Shown one piece after another: positions 19,252-31,953 of a DNA stretch of 64,000 bases (its first letter is position 1; each line of letters starts with the position of its first letter). Source of the stretch: Ischnura elegans (taxonomy: Eukaryota > Arthropoda > Insecta > Odonata > Coenagrionidae); the NCBI RefSeq assembly GCF_921293095.1, contig NC_060258.1, positions 6,834,607-6,898,606 of the forward strand, written 5' to 3'. Both the position numbers and the translations under genes were made by a program. The notes beneath the pieces were generated by a model that had not been told where the DNA came from, did not search any database, and saw only the letters and a program-made list of their open reading frames with translations.

Positions 19252-21545
19252 GTGGGTTTTATGTCTACTTCTTATTTTTATTTACATCATGGTCTTAATT
19301 AAAACATTCAAATCATTATTTGAAGTTGTATTAGCAAACAAATTGGTAATTAATAAATGTAAATGTAAACAAAGTTTTGAATAATCGAAAGATTTGTTCG
19401 TAATTTAAGTTTCCAACATTTCCCAAACGTGGGCAACTCATTGGTTTGGCATGCAGAGGTGAAATGAAACTTCTGGTACTTTGGATGCGAAATTCTTAGT
19501 TGTTCCTCTCATGTGTTCTATGAGTAGTTTGACTTAATGAGAGTGGGGATTTGTAATATTAAAATATTTAAATGCAATTTATTTTAGCCAAACATTCTAC
19601 TTCTCGATATTCCAAGATGCAGATTTCTTTTTAAAAGATAATATGGATTGAAGATCTAATATCTCATAGGTTTAAGAAAGTGACTTCAAAACTAACAAAC
19701 TGTAATCTAATGGATAAATGTCGAAGTTAAAGATAAAATAATATAAGGAAATTGAAGAGTGCCTATATTCAATTCCATGATATATCAATTCAGTGATTCA
19801 TATGTGAATTCCAAACAATAGTGAAAATCTCCCAATATTTTTCACTCATAAAATAAATGATACTTGTAGAACATGTTTCTTGGAAGTTATTTGATAATTG
19901 TTGCTTATAAATACTGCCATTGCATTTTTGTGAATGGAGGTAATATTTTATGTCACCATGAATATTTACCTATTATTGAAATTGCATTTTGTTTGTGATT
20001 GCACTACTTTTCATTTCATTAATTTATATTTTCTGTTCCAGAGATGAAATTGGCCGGATATACTTTGGAAATTGTGATGGAGACAGTCCTGAAGATGAAA
20101 ATTTTGCTCATATTCATTTATTTTCTTTAAGCCTCTCAGTTTTTATTTGGTTAACTTAATTATTCGTGTGTATAGTGCATTCGTTACACATATCTTATGA
20201 TTATACTCAGAGATTTTTGTTGATTTCATGTTTCCGGCATCATGGTATTTGTATTTTTAATTATAGATCACTTTGAATCTCATTTACGCTATAAGTAAAT
20301 TGAAGGAATGTACCATTTGGCTTACCAATGTAATCCTTCAGTTTATCTGAAAGCCATCGTACACATAAATCTATTTGCAACATATGCAGCTTTTTCCAAT
20401 TTTATAATCATATTTTGCCAGATGTACTCATGTTTGTATAGCCCTTTGATAAAATTTAGTTTGTTTTGGTTCATTGGTCTCACCTTGTTTGAACCATTCA
20501 CTTGAGAGACATTTCCCTGTAGTTTGCAATTATAATGATGTAGGCATAACATTGTGTAGTAGGCATAACACTATATTCGTCAAAGATTATTAATTTCAAA
20601 GATGGTGTACAATTTAAATGTGATGCAAAATATAAATTTACAATCTTGTTATACTTGATATACAATGGTTAAGATGGGATATTCTTCAATTTTTACCAGT
20701 TAGGAGGCATTTAAGAAATGTCGTAATTAAGTAATTAGGTTCTTATATTCATTTTCCTACATTTTTGTGACCTTAGTACATTTTTGTTCTAGTTGGTCGT
20801 TTTCAAATTTTCACTGACGTTAGAGAAGAACATTGCAATCATTCATGCACGTGTATATTTCTAACATTCACATATATTTTGTGTAGTATTCAGTTGAATG
20901 GAAATAGGCATTTGCTAATTCGTAAGCAAACAGTAAATGTCTCCTAATCCTCAGGATTGCGGCTTGGTTTTCATGGATTTAAGTGAATATAATGGTTATA
21001 CATGTTACCAGTTCTCCTTATAAGAAATGTAGCTATTCCTATTTCATGACTTTGTGAGGTCTCCTTTCTTTGGGTTTCATCGTATATCTAGGGAATATTC
21101 ATTTAAATTGCTCTTTATTTGTCCAATCTACCATTTGATAAATGGGTTTGGGTTTTTTTACTACTTTTTATGTTTCTTAATCTTACCTTTTTCTCTATTT
21201 TCGGCATTAGTATTTGTTACTCGTTCCTTTCTGTTATTGTATTATTGGTAAAGCTAAAGCTATACTCTCTCTGCTACCTGGGGGTAACAGAAATGTTGTT
21301 GTTATAATGTGTAGTTTTTTCAAAAGAAAATCCATTTAAAATAATTGATTTTTCTAAGGTAATTCTGAATTGATAATTTCACCTGTGTTACACCACTCCA
21401 GTTGGTAAGACAAGATCAACCTCCCAATTTTGTAAGTATGTTCCATTAGATATAAATGTAATATAATTATTTGGTTAACTAATCTGCAGTAGTGTCATTA
21501 TACATTGATTTAAAAAAACATTTAATAATCATGTCTGATGGTAAA
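18545..21545 (+). repeat. Segmental duplication, copy A
   Basis: Homology with 56,970-60,118 covers the exon, the intron, the acceptor at 20,040 and about 1.5 kb of downstream AT-rich DNA, with landmarks such as GGGTAACAGA near 21,283 and AATAATCATGTCTG near 21,525. Identity by eye is roughly 75-85 percent outside coding sequence, with many small indels, so the duplication is not recent. Confidence 0.8.
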
Positions 21546-23084
21546 TATTTTACATGTAAATTTCTTAATGATTATTGCCTGTAATTGATAATCTAGGATA
21601 ATGAGCGCATATCATTGAGGAAAACTATGCATCTCTGAATATTCCTCTTTTGTATCTGTTGGCTTATCTCTGAAGAGGAATGGCAAGATATCCTCACTTA
21701 AGTTATTGCCTTTTCTCATTTATTTTGCATTATTTTTCTTCACATTTATTTTTATTAAAAAATGACATGATACTATGAGGAAGTATTGCATTTATTTTTT
21801 CAACAATCAAATCAATTTTTATGTAGTTGTAAAGGTATGCATATTGTTTGCATAATTAAATTACTTATGTGGTATCACAATATATTCTGAACAATACCAT
21901 TCAAGGCACATTTGGAGGAATAGCATTTCATTGAATGTGATGGGATTAAACCAGAAATTTTTAATTTTTGCTGCAAACTGTTGTGGAGCTTTATCCAATA
22001 TTGCATATCATGCTCCATACAGATAAAATAAATTTATTATGGCTTAGTGTTTCTTTGATTTATTTTGCTTTGAAATGACTATATCCCATATAGTGCATAA
22101 GATTCAATCGCGACAATTTTTGCAACAAAGTGCAGAAGGACATCCCGATGTTCACCTCCTATTTGCCGTGATGCTTTTTAGTGTTGTGCTCCGTAGCCCA
22201 CCTAATCCTTGAAATTCTTTAATCTAATCGCCAATCAAAGGTATTATTATATTTTTTCAATTATGTTATGCATATGATATGAATCCATTTTAAGAGTAAA
22301 AATGATAATTATCCAGCTCAACCAACAGTTATTGTAACTACATTGCATTTCCAACCAACCTATGGGTTGATTAACTAGGACCTCCTTTCCTTCCGAATTC
22401 TAGTGCGGTATTTTGAATTTGCATTATCATTTATGTACAGACCTTTCATCTATTTACTACACTCCCCAATAACTCGAGGTAGTGGAATAGTATTTTTTGT
22501 CTGCTGAAACGTTTCCCTTTTGCTCAATGTAAGCACAGAACATGTATTGCTGTCTACAGTGACAACCGAGTTAACATTCCATTAAACAATACTGACCTAC
22601 AGCTTCATTAAATGCTTGTTTTCACGTTCCTCTCGGTTTTATAGCGGTGTTTTCTCTAAATTATATCAGACACTCCCCCTGACTATTTTCACGTATGGTG
22701 CCAGCATCAAAAATCCTTTTTCTTTCATTACAATAAATAGTATGCACGATATAAAGAAGTTATTAAAAAAACATGCTATTGTTAGAGGGTCCAGGGATAA
22801 TGTTGAAAAATTCCAGAATAACGCTTGCTTCCTAGCCTAACTTTCGATCAAAGTCGTTTACCATCGCCTGGTTGAATCCTTAAGTCGTCTGAAGAACATA
22901 ATCACCGAAGTTTAAAGCCAAATTTAAAAGGGTTGTTTTTAGAGAATATTTGTGCACTGCGGCGAAATGAGGTATCATTTGCTCATCAATTGACAAGTGA
23001 TGCGCAAGTATTCCGAATATTAAAAATTTATAATTCAAGTTCTCAAATATAGGCCATAATTAACAGATATGTCATTTTTGCTCA
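21546..23084. other. AT-rich, no gene seen
   Basis: Short frames only (e.g. 22,616-22,840), without motif or splice support. Confidence 0.5.
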
Positions 23085-24605
23085 CAAGGAGAGGTCGCCA
23101 AAGTGATGTTCAGGATCTGGATGCGGATGTTATTTTCTTAAACTATATAGGTAAGGTAGAAAAAGTGTCACGGCTTTCTTCCACATAGGCCCGGGTTCGA
23201 GAGATAGACGCATGTAAATATTTCGCGCAGCATCAGGTCCCTTGAGTAAGCGCTTCCTCTAAACTACGGCCGTGGCGGTGCGGACTAGGGCGTCCTGGGA
23301 GCTTTAGTATGTAAGGAAGTTGGTGTCCCGGGTTCGAGACCCAGCGCCGGCAATATTTTTTCTCTCTTCCAATTTTTGAAATCACTGTTACATTTTACCC
23401 CAATTCGTTTTAATTAGTTACTTCGCGATTTTTTAAATTTAATATCAATTAATGAATTTTAAACGAAACACCGAATTGTGCCTTACTACGCGAATAAGAG
23501 GACGTATATAAATACTTACGCGTGAATTTTCGTGTAATGTGCTCATCATGTGCACCGATGCACACCTCTGCCTCGCATCAATTAACCGATTGTACATCCA
23601 TTCGTGAATCGTACCCCGGTTTTTGACGCGTGTGCCTCCACTTTCAATGCCTTTTTTACACTCCTTAAGCACCAGTATTTTCCAGCTTAAACGTTTTTTA
23701 TTCAAAATTTCATTTCCACCAGGCATTCCCTCCATTAGATTTCTAACCGCCCACGCACTGTCTTCCCAACGAATCTCGATCTTTACAACAAAATGTCCTT
23801 CCACTTACCATACGTCCCTTATGACCTGCCTTATAGCGTCCTTCAAAGACATTCCGTCCCAACAACCCTGCGTCCACAACTGACCCTCGATAATCCCTGA
23901 ATGAGGCGCCGAGGCCCAATTGTGTGAAAGCGGGTGCGAAAGGTATACAAAGAAGGCCTCGAAAACGGCTTGGGTAGGCTGCTGGAAAGCAGGATCATTG
24001 TGCTGGATGGGTGGAAGAGGAAACTAGCTAGGGTCAGTAACTGAATGTGAGGATAGGCAATGGTGTTTATTTGTTGATAAGAAAGACTTGAGATTACGAA
24101 TATACGAAGAGGCTATGGGATCAATGGCTAGGGCGAGGATGATTAAATTCCCCGGAAATTCACGCGTAAGTATTTATATACGTCCTCTTATTCGCGTGGT
24201 AAGGCACAATTCGGAGTTTCGTTTAAAACACATTAATTGATATTAAATTTAAAAAATCGCGAAGTAACTAATTAAAACGAATTGGGGTAAAATGTAACAG
24301 TGATTTCAAAAATTGGAAGAGAGAAAAAATATTGCCGGCGCTGGGTCTCGAACCCGGGACACCAACTTACTTACATACTAAAGCTCCCAGGACTAACGCC
24401 CTAGTCCGCACCGCCACGGCCGTAGTTTAGAGGGAGCGCTTACTCAAGGGACCTGATGCTGCGCGAAATATTTACATGCGCATATCTATCGAACCCGGGC
24501 CTATGTGGAAGAAAGCCGTGACACTTTTTCTACCTTACCTATATAGTTCAAGAAAATAACATCCGCATCCAGATCCTGAACATCACTTTGGCGACCTCTC
24601 CTTGT
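23085..24605. mobile_element. Fold-back element with tRNA-like sequence in both arms
   Basis: Arms of 446 bp (23,085-23,530 and 24,160-24,605) are almost perfect mirror images with no net length difference; the loop is 629 bp. Each arm contains a GC-rich tRNA-like block with a good pol III B box (GGTTCGAGACC at 23,331) and an A-box-like stretch around GGCGGTGCGGACTAGGG. The loop holds a minus-strand frame reading down from about 23,804 with no recognised domain. Non-autonomous fold-back or composite SINE pair. Confidence 0.75.
23267..23352 (+). repeat. tRNA-like pol III promoter block (left arm)
   Basis: The B box GGTTCGAGACC and an upstream A-box-like element are spaced as in a tRNA, and the block ends GCGCCGGC. 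The 5' side gives no matching acceptor stem, so it is not a tRNA gene. The mirror copy is at about 24,338-24,423. Confidence 0.5.
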
Positions 24606-25590
24606 CAGACAGGAATTGTTTGAAAAGTTATTTTTTCAATAATATAAATATGCTTTGGCTCAATGATTTCCTAACCAAATTCACACCTTATTGTGGAAGT
24701 TCATCTACCTTATTTCTACCAATAACTTGTTGTGGAAGTCAGGGATAACCTGAAACATAAAAAAAACGGAACTTTTCTAATATCTATTATTGACACACGC
24801 AAAATAAGCCTACAGTCGTCAATAAAATATTTTTTTGAGAAATACGTAATTTTTCTCATTCAAAATCATTAAAAGACCTGGTGAAAATTTTAAATTCAAG
24901 AGTATCAACTCAATTTTTTAAAATTTTTTTCTACGAATTCCGCCCATAGAATTAGGAGAAAATATTAATGCAATATTTTAGTTCTTCCTCTACTTAGGAC
25001 ACTACTCCGCTTATTGATAATCAGCTTATTGAATAGTACTTATACCTTTTATTGAGTGTTTCGAAAGAGGACCGCCATGATGCAATACACCAGATGCCTC
25101 GTCCTGTATTCAAAGGCTCCGTCAATATCAGCATCTATATTTACGTCACCAACCTCATTTTCAAAATTATTTTGAGTACAAATTTTGTGTTCCATGGCAC
25201 CAAAATGCATTCATGCATTTCATAAATAGACATTAATTATTGTAATTCTGCGGTGATAAAATTAATGTCAATTAAATAATGTGAAATACATGTTTATGTG
25301 TGCATATAACCTGTTTTTCTTAGCAAATATTCGTTATGACTTACTTTCTTTCAAACCGTAATGCGTATATTATATATTTTGGATAGGTTAAATAACACAA
25401 CATCTCACCGGAAAAATAATATCTAAGAATTTAAGTTATCAAATATTACGATTTCTGCCAAATACGTGGATAAAAAAAGGCGAAGATAATCCTACTAAAT
25501 CATAATTTGACAGTAAAAACGGCATATGTCTACGAGACGGCAATAGAAGGTAATGCGGGTTGCATAACTGACTATATATACTGAATAGGG
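24606..25590. other. AT-rich, nothing recognised
   Basis: No open frame of interest and no repeat partner noticed in this window. Confidence 0.4.
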
Positions 25591-25957
25591 CCAAGGTTGC
25601 GAAAACGCAACATTATTTTCCCGATCCAATTTTTGCGTAATGTTGACTTCCCGAAGAAATATAAGCTGTAACATCTTTTATTTGAAATTTTGACGTTTAT
25701 AGGGACGAATAGAAAAGTTACTAAAGGAAATGGCTACTCTTAGGAAAACATAGGTATTTATCTTGCGTATCAGGTGACTTGATAATAGACACATTTTGAG
25801 TTTTTTTTAAATATAGAAATACCTATGAAGTGTCATTAATATCTCTATGAATAAGTTTTACCTTATATTTATCGAAAAAAGTGAATTCTCTATCAATAAA
25901 AGTCAGTTGAAACACCTTTTTGCATTTCTTAATAATGTTGCGTTTTTCCAACTTTGG
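25591..25957. repeat. MITE, 367 bp, copy 1 of a tandem pair
   Basis: Terminal inverted repeats CCAAGGTTGCGAAAACGCAA and its imperfect mirror (ending TTGCGTTTTTCCAACTTTGG). The interior is AT-rich with no coding. A second copy follows within about 45 bp in the same orientation. Confidence 0.65.
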
Positions 25958-26000
25958 ACGTGAATATATACATTGTGTTTATATATATATGAATATATAT

Positions 26001-26343
26001 GAACACAACATTATGTTCCCGATCCGATTTTCGCTTTTTTGTTGACTTCCCGACGAAATATAAGCTGTAACATTTATTAATTAAAATTTTGACTTGTATA
26101 TGGGCGAATAAAAAATTAAGGGAATAGCTACTCTTGGGAAAACATATTTATCTTGCATATCAGGTGACTTGATTATAGACACATGTTGAGTGTTTTTATA
26201 TCGAAATACTTATGCAATGTCATATATATCTCTATAAATCAGTTTACCTTATATTTATCGAAGAATGTGAATTCTCTATTAATAAAATTCAATTGAAACA
26301 CTTTTTTGCATTTCTTAATAATGTTGCTTTTTCCCAACTTTGG
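26001..26343. repeat. MITE, copy 2 of the tandem pair
   Basis: Direct repeat of 25,591-25,957 with about 85 percent identity by eye. The left end is eroded by an AT microsatellite (about 25,965-26,000). The right end keeps GCTTTTTCCCAACTTTGG. Confidence 0.65.
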
Positions 26344-26773
26344 ACGTGAATTTATACCAAGTTAGCGGCTATAAGCACATCGCAATGCATGAGTGCTTTA
26401 ATTCTGTTCGAAAAACTTGGGCGAGAAAAAACATATCGGTAAGATCACTGCCACATTTGCTCACAATTGATAGTAAAGACAATCGCGTGGTCAACTCAAA
26501 GGTTGTTTTGGCGCTTTTACTTCGCAGTCCTGGAGATTTTCCGCGTTGAAACATTACCTTCGATGAAGTATGGATTCATCACTATACTACGTAGACTAAT
26601 TAACAGGTAAAACAAAGGATTCTTTAAGATAAAGGCTCCAAGAAGCAGGCGAAGATGGTGAAATGGGCCAGTCAGGTCATGGCAACGATATTTTGGATGC
26701 ATATGGAATAATCTACATCGAATACGTGGGAAAAGGAAAAACTGTAACAGGGGAGTTTAATGATCGTTATTGG

Positions 26774-27073
26774 CAGTGGCGCAGCAAGGGGGGCTTTTGG
26801 GGGATAAACCCCCCCCAGAGCTCAGAGAAATTTGTAAGTTTAATCCATTTTACTTATATGGATCGGTATTACTAATAGCATTGTGTTAGGGTTAAAAAAA
26901 AACATCCCTCAGAAAGCCGTAAAACTCGCAATTGCGAACCTTTCTTCTTAAAAATGTTTGGAGGAGGCCCCCTGAAACTCGTGATTATCCTGGCGGGTAT
27001 GCTATACCCCCACTCCCCTAAGTAATAGTTGTGCCTAAACCTCCCCTAGCCTTAATTCATAGCTGCGCCCCTG
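26774..27073. repeat. MITE-like repeat with CAGKGGCGCAGC ends
   Basis: Begins CAGTGGCGCAGC and ends GCTGCGCCCCTG, a 12-bp terminal inverted repeat with one mismatch. The interior carries G- and C-runs (26,787-26,818) able to form a hairpin. Confidence 0.55.
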
Positions 27074-30000
27074 CAACGCTTAACATCGTTGGCAATTTGA
27101 GTTATCTGGTCATAACAGCATAAATCTTAGTTTTGTTTCCTAACATCCGTAATCTCAATCATATATATTCATCCATGAAAGGTCCTCTTTCTGACTTACA
27201 GTAGAGATTTTACTGATGTGGGTTACTGTAGTGGGTCGCACCATTTATTACAGCTAATATAAAAAATCTTATCTATTATAGGTATGCCATTCGAGTCCGT
27301 GCGTGGCAAGGTCTACTGAGGTCTTTTTTTAATATTACTTTAAAATATCCTGCTATCCAGCAACGACGTAATATATCTTGTCAATGGTATATTGGCAACG
27401 GCTGGCATTAATTAGCAATGAATTATAAGGAAAAAAAAATTTTTAGAGAGTAAGAAAATTTTCAAAGGGGCATAAAAAGAGTAAACGTATTTTAAATAAG
27501 AGTGGTCCCAACAGATTGCTCTACTTTCTGTGATCAATAGTAATAAAAGTTTAGCTTAAAGAGTACTCTTACTACACTTTTCGCAGAGATTGATCTGATT
27601 TTTCTTTGCCAATTTTACTTGTTTAGAATTTCTCTGAGTTGAGCATTTCATATCCTTTGTTCGAAAAATCATACAGAGCCAGCGCTAAGGAAATGTAGTC
27701 GTAAATTATCAAGGCTTTCATGCAATGAATTGGGTTGACCACAAACAATACCCTCGTGACGTCAGCGACTCATGGAAGGTGGGCGGCAACTTTCGGGTTT
27801 TCTTGATTTTCGCTTGCAAGAAATGGCTGCAGAGGGAAGACTTTTATTTGTTGGAACTTATCTCTGTTAATATAGCTATAAGATCTAGTTTGCCTTGGAG
27901 TGATTACTTAGTCACATAAAGGCGTATATTCTCTGCGCTAAAAATTCTCCGAAATGATATGCAGTCGAATCAATCGATCGTGCGCGCGGATTTCGTTGGC
28001 AATGTAATTCATCGGTGAAAGTGGCCTTTCGACAATGTCCTTGTGGCTATCCTCATTGGTGTCATCGAAGTAAGAGAGCTCCGTGCATTTTGGACTTCTT
28101 TCTTTCTCGCAATTCTAATCTACTGTGCTTCCATCTTGCCAATCTCATCCAAGCATAATCTCTCATCCCTGGAACCTCTCTGCAATGTTTTTCAAGTAAT
28201 ACGTAAAAATGTGTTGCCTCACTTTCGCAACGTGACTACAAAAAACCATTCTCTCCTCCCTCTCAAACAAGATTAAGACTAGCATAGAGTAATAATTTAA
28301 AATATGCGTATGTAAAATTATTTACTACCTGAAATTGAAATGTGAGAAGATATAAAATATTTATCAACAGTGGATTCCAAATTATTCTGCATTCGTAAAT
28401 AAAATTACATAAGTACAATGTAAATTCCAATATATTTAAAATATAAATACAATAATTTAACGAAATTTTACAATTTTACGATGCGGATGGAGAGGGATCT
28501 CCTGAGATGATCTTGGATACAAGTATCCAATTAATTGCTGGGTTCTTCAGGTCAGATGTGTGTGACAATGGTCTCCTTTCAAATCTTTGTGTACTGTCTG
28601 CGATATTCTCTTATTCCTTCTTTCTATATTCTTCGAAAAACATTAATTCGTTGATAATAAGGAAGGACCCAGTGATTAAGGCTAATTTATTCTTGTTTTG
28701 CCTTTGGCGAGGACATCTGTTATTGGCAACTTGAATGAGTTTAAGCTCAGTTTTTGCGTGCCAGGAGATAAGAATTCAAAAGCAGTATATGTGTCACTCG
28801 AATCCCTAATCTCCTGAACTTTTTTAAAGTTTTATGATCATAGGGATAGTATGCCGTGAGTTGGTCGTCAAGAAATCTACCAAATGACGAGAAAGGTTTC
28901 TTTCCGTCTTGAAAAATAAGCATTCTAGGGAAAATGTCAATCCTGACGATCGTTTTCCGATTTATATGCTCCACATGAGTAAATCTGAAGAGCATATTAA
29001 ATGTTTCGATCAAAAAGTATTCCCGAAGTATGCTGAGGATTCCCTTCATTCGCCTGCAGATGAAATATTGCCGCCATGGGTGGAGAACTTCATTCTTATA
29101 TTAACCTATCCCGAAGTTTAATTTCACGAGGTGACGAGTTATCTTTAGGGGTATTTTTAACTAATAATCATATCCTAAAAAATTTAAAATTTCCCCTCCG
29201 AGAGTCCCTAGCAACACAAAAAAATCATCGATTATTTTTTCAATGCCTTTTTTAGTAAAGGACGATTAGCATTAATGAATTGGTGGAGAAATGTTGAGAA
29301 AAGAAAATAGAAAAATTATTAATCATACGACTAACAAAACTAACTAACACTACCTCGTAAAAAGTGTATGAACTTTCGGAGGACGCCGGTAGCAGACAGT
29401 GGCGCCGACTCCATGGGACCTAAAGTGGCCCGAGCCCTCTCGGAAGTTCGTTATGGGTGTGAGGAGAAAATGTGTCAGGCTTGTCGATTTTCCCCGGAGT
29501 GTCCAGATATCAAGATTCGAGTAATCAGGGTTCTAATGCTGATAATACGACTCTTCCAAAATGCTTAAAAACTTATAACTCACTACTTATAAAATTTCCC
29601 CGGGCAAGATCCACGGATTGGATTCCCCCTATATTTTTGTGTGTCGGCATCCTTGGTGACAGAGGAAAGCTTGAAACCAGAACTGACGCAAAATGCAAAT
29701 GCCTGAAGATCTGCTTCTGACGTTAGTGAAGGTTCGGGACCGCTAAGCAAAGAAAGAGAGAAGAACGGAGATTTCAAGGTTGAGGCTGCCGAGCGCAGTC
29801 GGCAGCCATCTATAGATGACGCTCAGTTTCAAGGTGATATATCTCAGTGCTTCAACTTGCAAAGGATATTTTTTCCATCATTTCCTGAAAGCGGTTTTTG
29901 CGAAGAGAGATGTTGACTGTTATTTCCTCTAAAGTGAAAAAAGACAGGCGATGGCAGAGTGAATGCGGTGGGGAGATAAGATGTCGGGAATGAAGAGATA

Positions 30001-30102
30001 TCCCCATTCACGACCTCAACGCTTCTCCATTTATCTTTGGACGCTAGGTTTAGCCACGAGAGCTGAAATATTTGCAGTGCGATGTGAATTTGGATGATGG
30101 GC
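27074..30102. other. No gene recognised; scattered repeat fragments
   Basis: Fragments related to the dispersed ~370-bp repeat appear near 27,110-27,290. A patch starting CAGTGGCGCCGACTCC at 29,398 looks like another element end. Open frames at 28,043-28,276, 28,507-28,734 and 29,472-29,720 have no support. Confidence 0.35.
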
Positions 30103-30475
30103 AAGAATATAACTTCCTCAATGACTTGAATGAATTAATAACCTCAAAAAATGAAACAGGAAATTCAAGAAGTATTTCCTGTTTGCGTCAGAGATACGTG
30201 CATTCATTGTCTCAAATATAGTCAAGATCTGATTGCGGAAGAGTGTATTCTCTACTCTTTTAATTGCAACGCAGTAAAAGAATTCTCCCATCATTCATCG
30301 TTCGAATTAAAAAACACGCTTGATCGCCTCACGGGTAAAATATTTACGAACATTCATGCTCGAAAATTTTGCGGTGTATTTCCAAATCGACGAAATCTTG
30401 GGGTAGTTTTTTCCATTTCTTTAACCTGCAGTCATGGTAATTTTCCCATGAACGTTGGTCTACGGTTAATCCCAC
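30103..30475 (+). repeat. Dispersed repeat, copy 1 (partner at 37.19 kb)
   Basis: Starts GAATATAACTTCCTCAATGA and aligns to 37,187-37,555 with roughly 90 percent identity and a few indels. A 116-codon frame in this copy is not open in the other, so the similarity is not protein-driven. Confidence 0.75.
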
Positions 30476-31335
30476 GCTACGTTTCCATTAAGATTATTTA
30501 ATGGCTTTTATCCATGCCTGTAAGCTGGAATTAACTCACATTAGATTAGTATAAAAAATAGTCCAATTCCAAGATCACAATTGAGGATAACATTTCTGTA
30601 GTTTCACTATAAACTACTGAAAAAACTACCTAATCCCTCAATTATTTCTACGAAAAATTTGCTTTTACATATTACTACCGCTTGATTATGATCAAAAGAC
30701 ATTTTTCCGGTTATTCCTTCACAAAATTGGAAATTCTTTCCAACTTGATGAGAAATAGTTATCTTTAGCATGATAAAACGTGATGATGTCTTCAAATACG
30801 GTTATAAAGTAAAAATAATTGTGCGAAGCAGAACAAATTTAAACAGGAAAATTATTGATGCAATTTCTCTCCCGATGCCACTGTGAATCATTTAACTGTT
30901 CAAATTAAACTCGTTGACACATTATTTCTGCGTCTTTAATAGTCTCATTACTCTTCTCTTATATTCTAACCACTTTCTGCTGGGAGTGCTTCTCTCGTAA
31001 TTCATTTTCCCAAAAATTTCAACTAGAGCCAATTCTGTGACAATAAAGGCAACCACTTTACCTTTCTTGTCTGCATTCAATGGCACTTCAACATAAGGAC
31101 TCAGATAATTTTCAATGCAAATAACATGTACTGAAGGTGAGCACTTCACTCCTAAAGATATAACTTCTTTCAACTCAACGGTTTCCTTCTGAGTTACCCA
31201 TCCAAACTGAAAATTGGCTGTTTTTTCTCACAGAATAAAACCTTTTGTATTGCGTAGGGTATTTAAAAAAAATCCGTTTTGTTGTTGTCATTTCGTGGGG
31301 AAATCTAAAGTAAAATACTGGGAACGATTCCAAAG

Positions 31336-31548
31336 CAGTGAAGTTTTCTCGGGTTTCGCACCGGGTCAGGTCTTCCCTTTCTCCTTCCAACGTTCGATGG
31401 ACAATTCGCTCATCGCCATCAGGTATTCAGGAATACACAATCCATCGGATTCCTGAATCCCTTATGACGATTGGCGAGTTGACCATCGAAACTTTGGAAA
31501 AAGAAATGGAGGACCTGACCCGGTGCGAAACCCAAGAAAACTTCACTG
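31336..31548. mobile_element. Mini fold-back made of Penelope terminal sequence
   Basis: Two ~98-bp arms (31,336-31,434 and 31,450-31,548), about 85 percent alike, are inverted around a 15-bp spacer. They share the flank signature (GAAAACTTCACTG, CCTGACCCGG) with the other Penelope ends, and the right arm contains ATCGAAACTTTGG. No RT or nuclease is present. Confidence 0.6.
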
Positions 31549-31551
31549 CAG

Positions 31552-31911
31552 TTGTTCGCCGGGAAAAAAACCAAAATTAGATTCAAGGGCAATTAATTAT
31601 CGCCTTATCTAGTTAACCATCCGGGCCACAAAATATCGGCCGTCACGGAACCAGCTCTTGCTGATGGACACCCGATAAACTGTCGCTTAGTTTGGACGAA
31701 GATATTTTTATAAAATGGAGGTGGTTTGCCTTGTCATGTTCAAATTTTTCTCGTAGAAAAATGCATAACGAGAAATCGTTTTACAAATGTATATATCCCC
31801 TGAGTGATAGTGGAAGAATAAATTTCAATGGGATCCCTTTTCCCGTCGAACAACGAATCGTGTTTTAAGACATTTGACTAATGATTTCTGGGTAGTTTCT
31901 TCACGAAACTA

Positions 31912-31953
<42 letters not shown>

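Noticed and set aside
23267-23352. Possible functional tRNA gene
   Set aside because: Good B box but no closing acceptor stem or clear anticodon arm; it lies in an inverted repeat arm.
30151-30501. 116-codon frame as a gene
   Set aside because: The 90-percent-identical block at 37.19 kb does not keep the frame open, so selection on protein is not supported.
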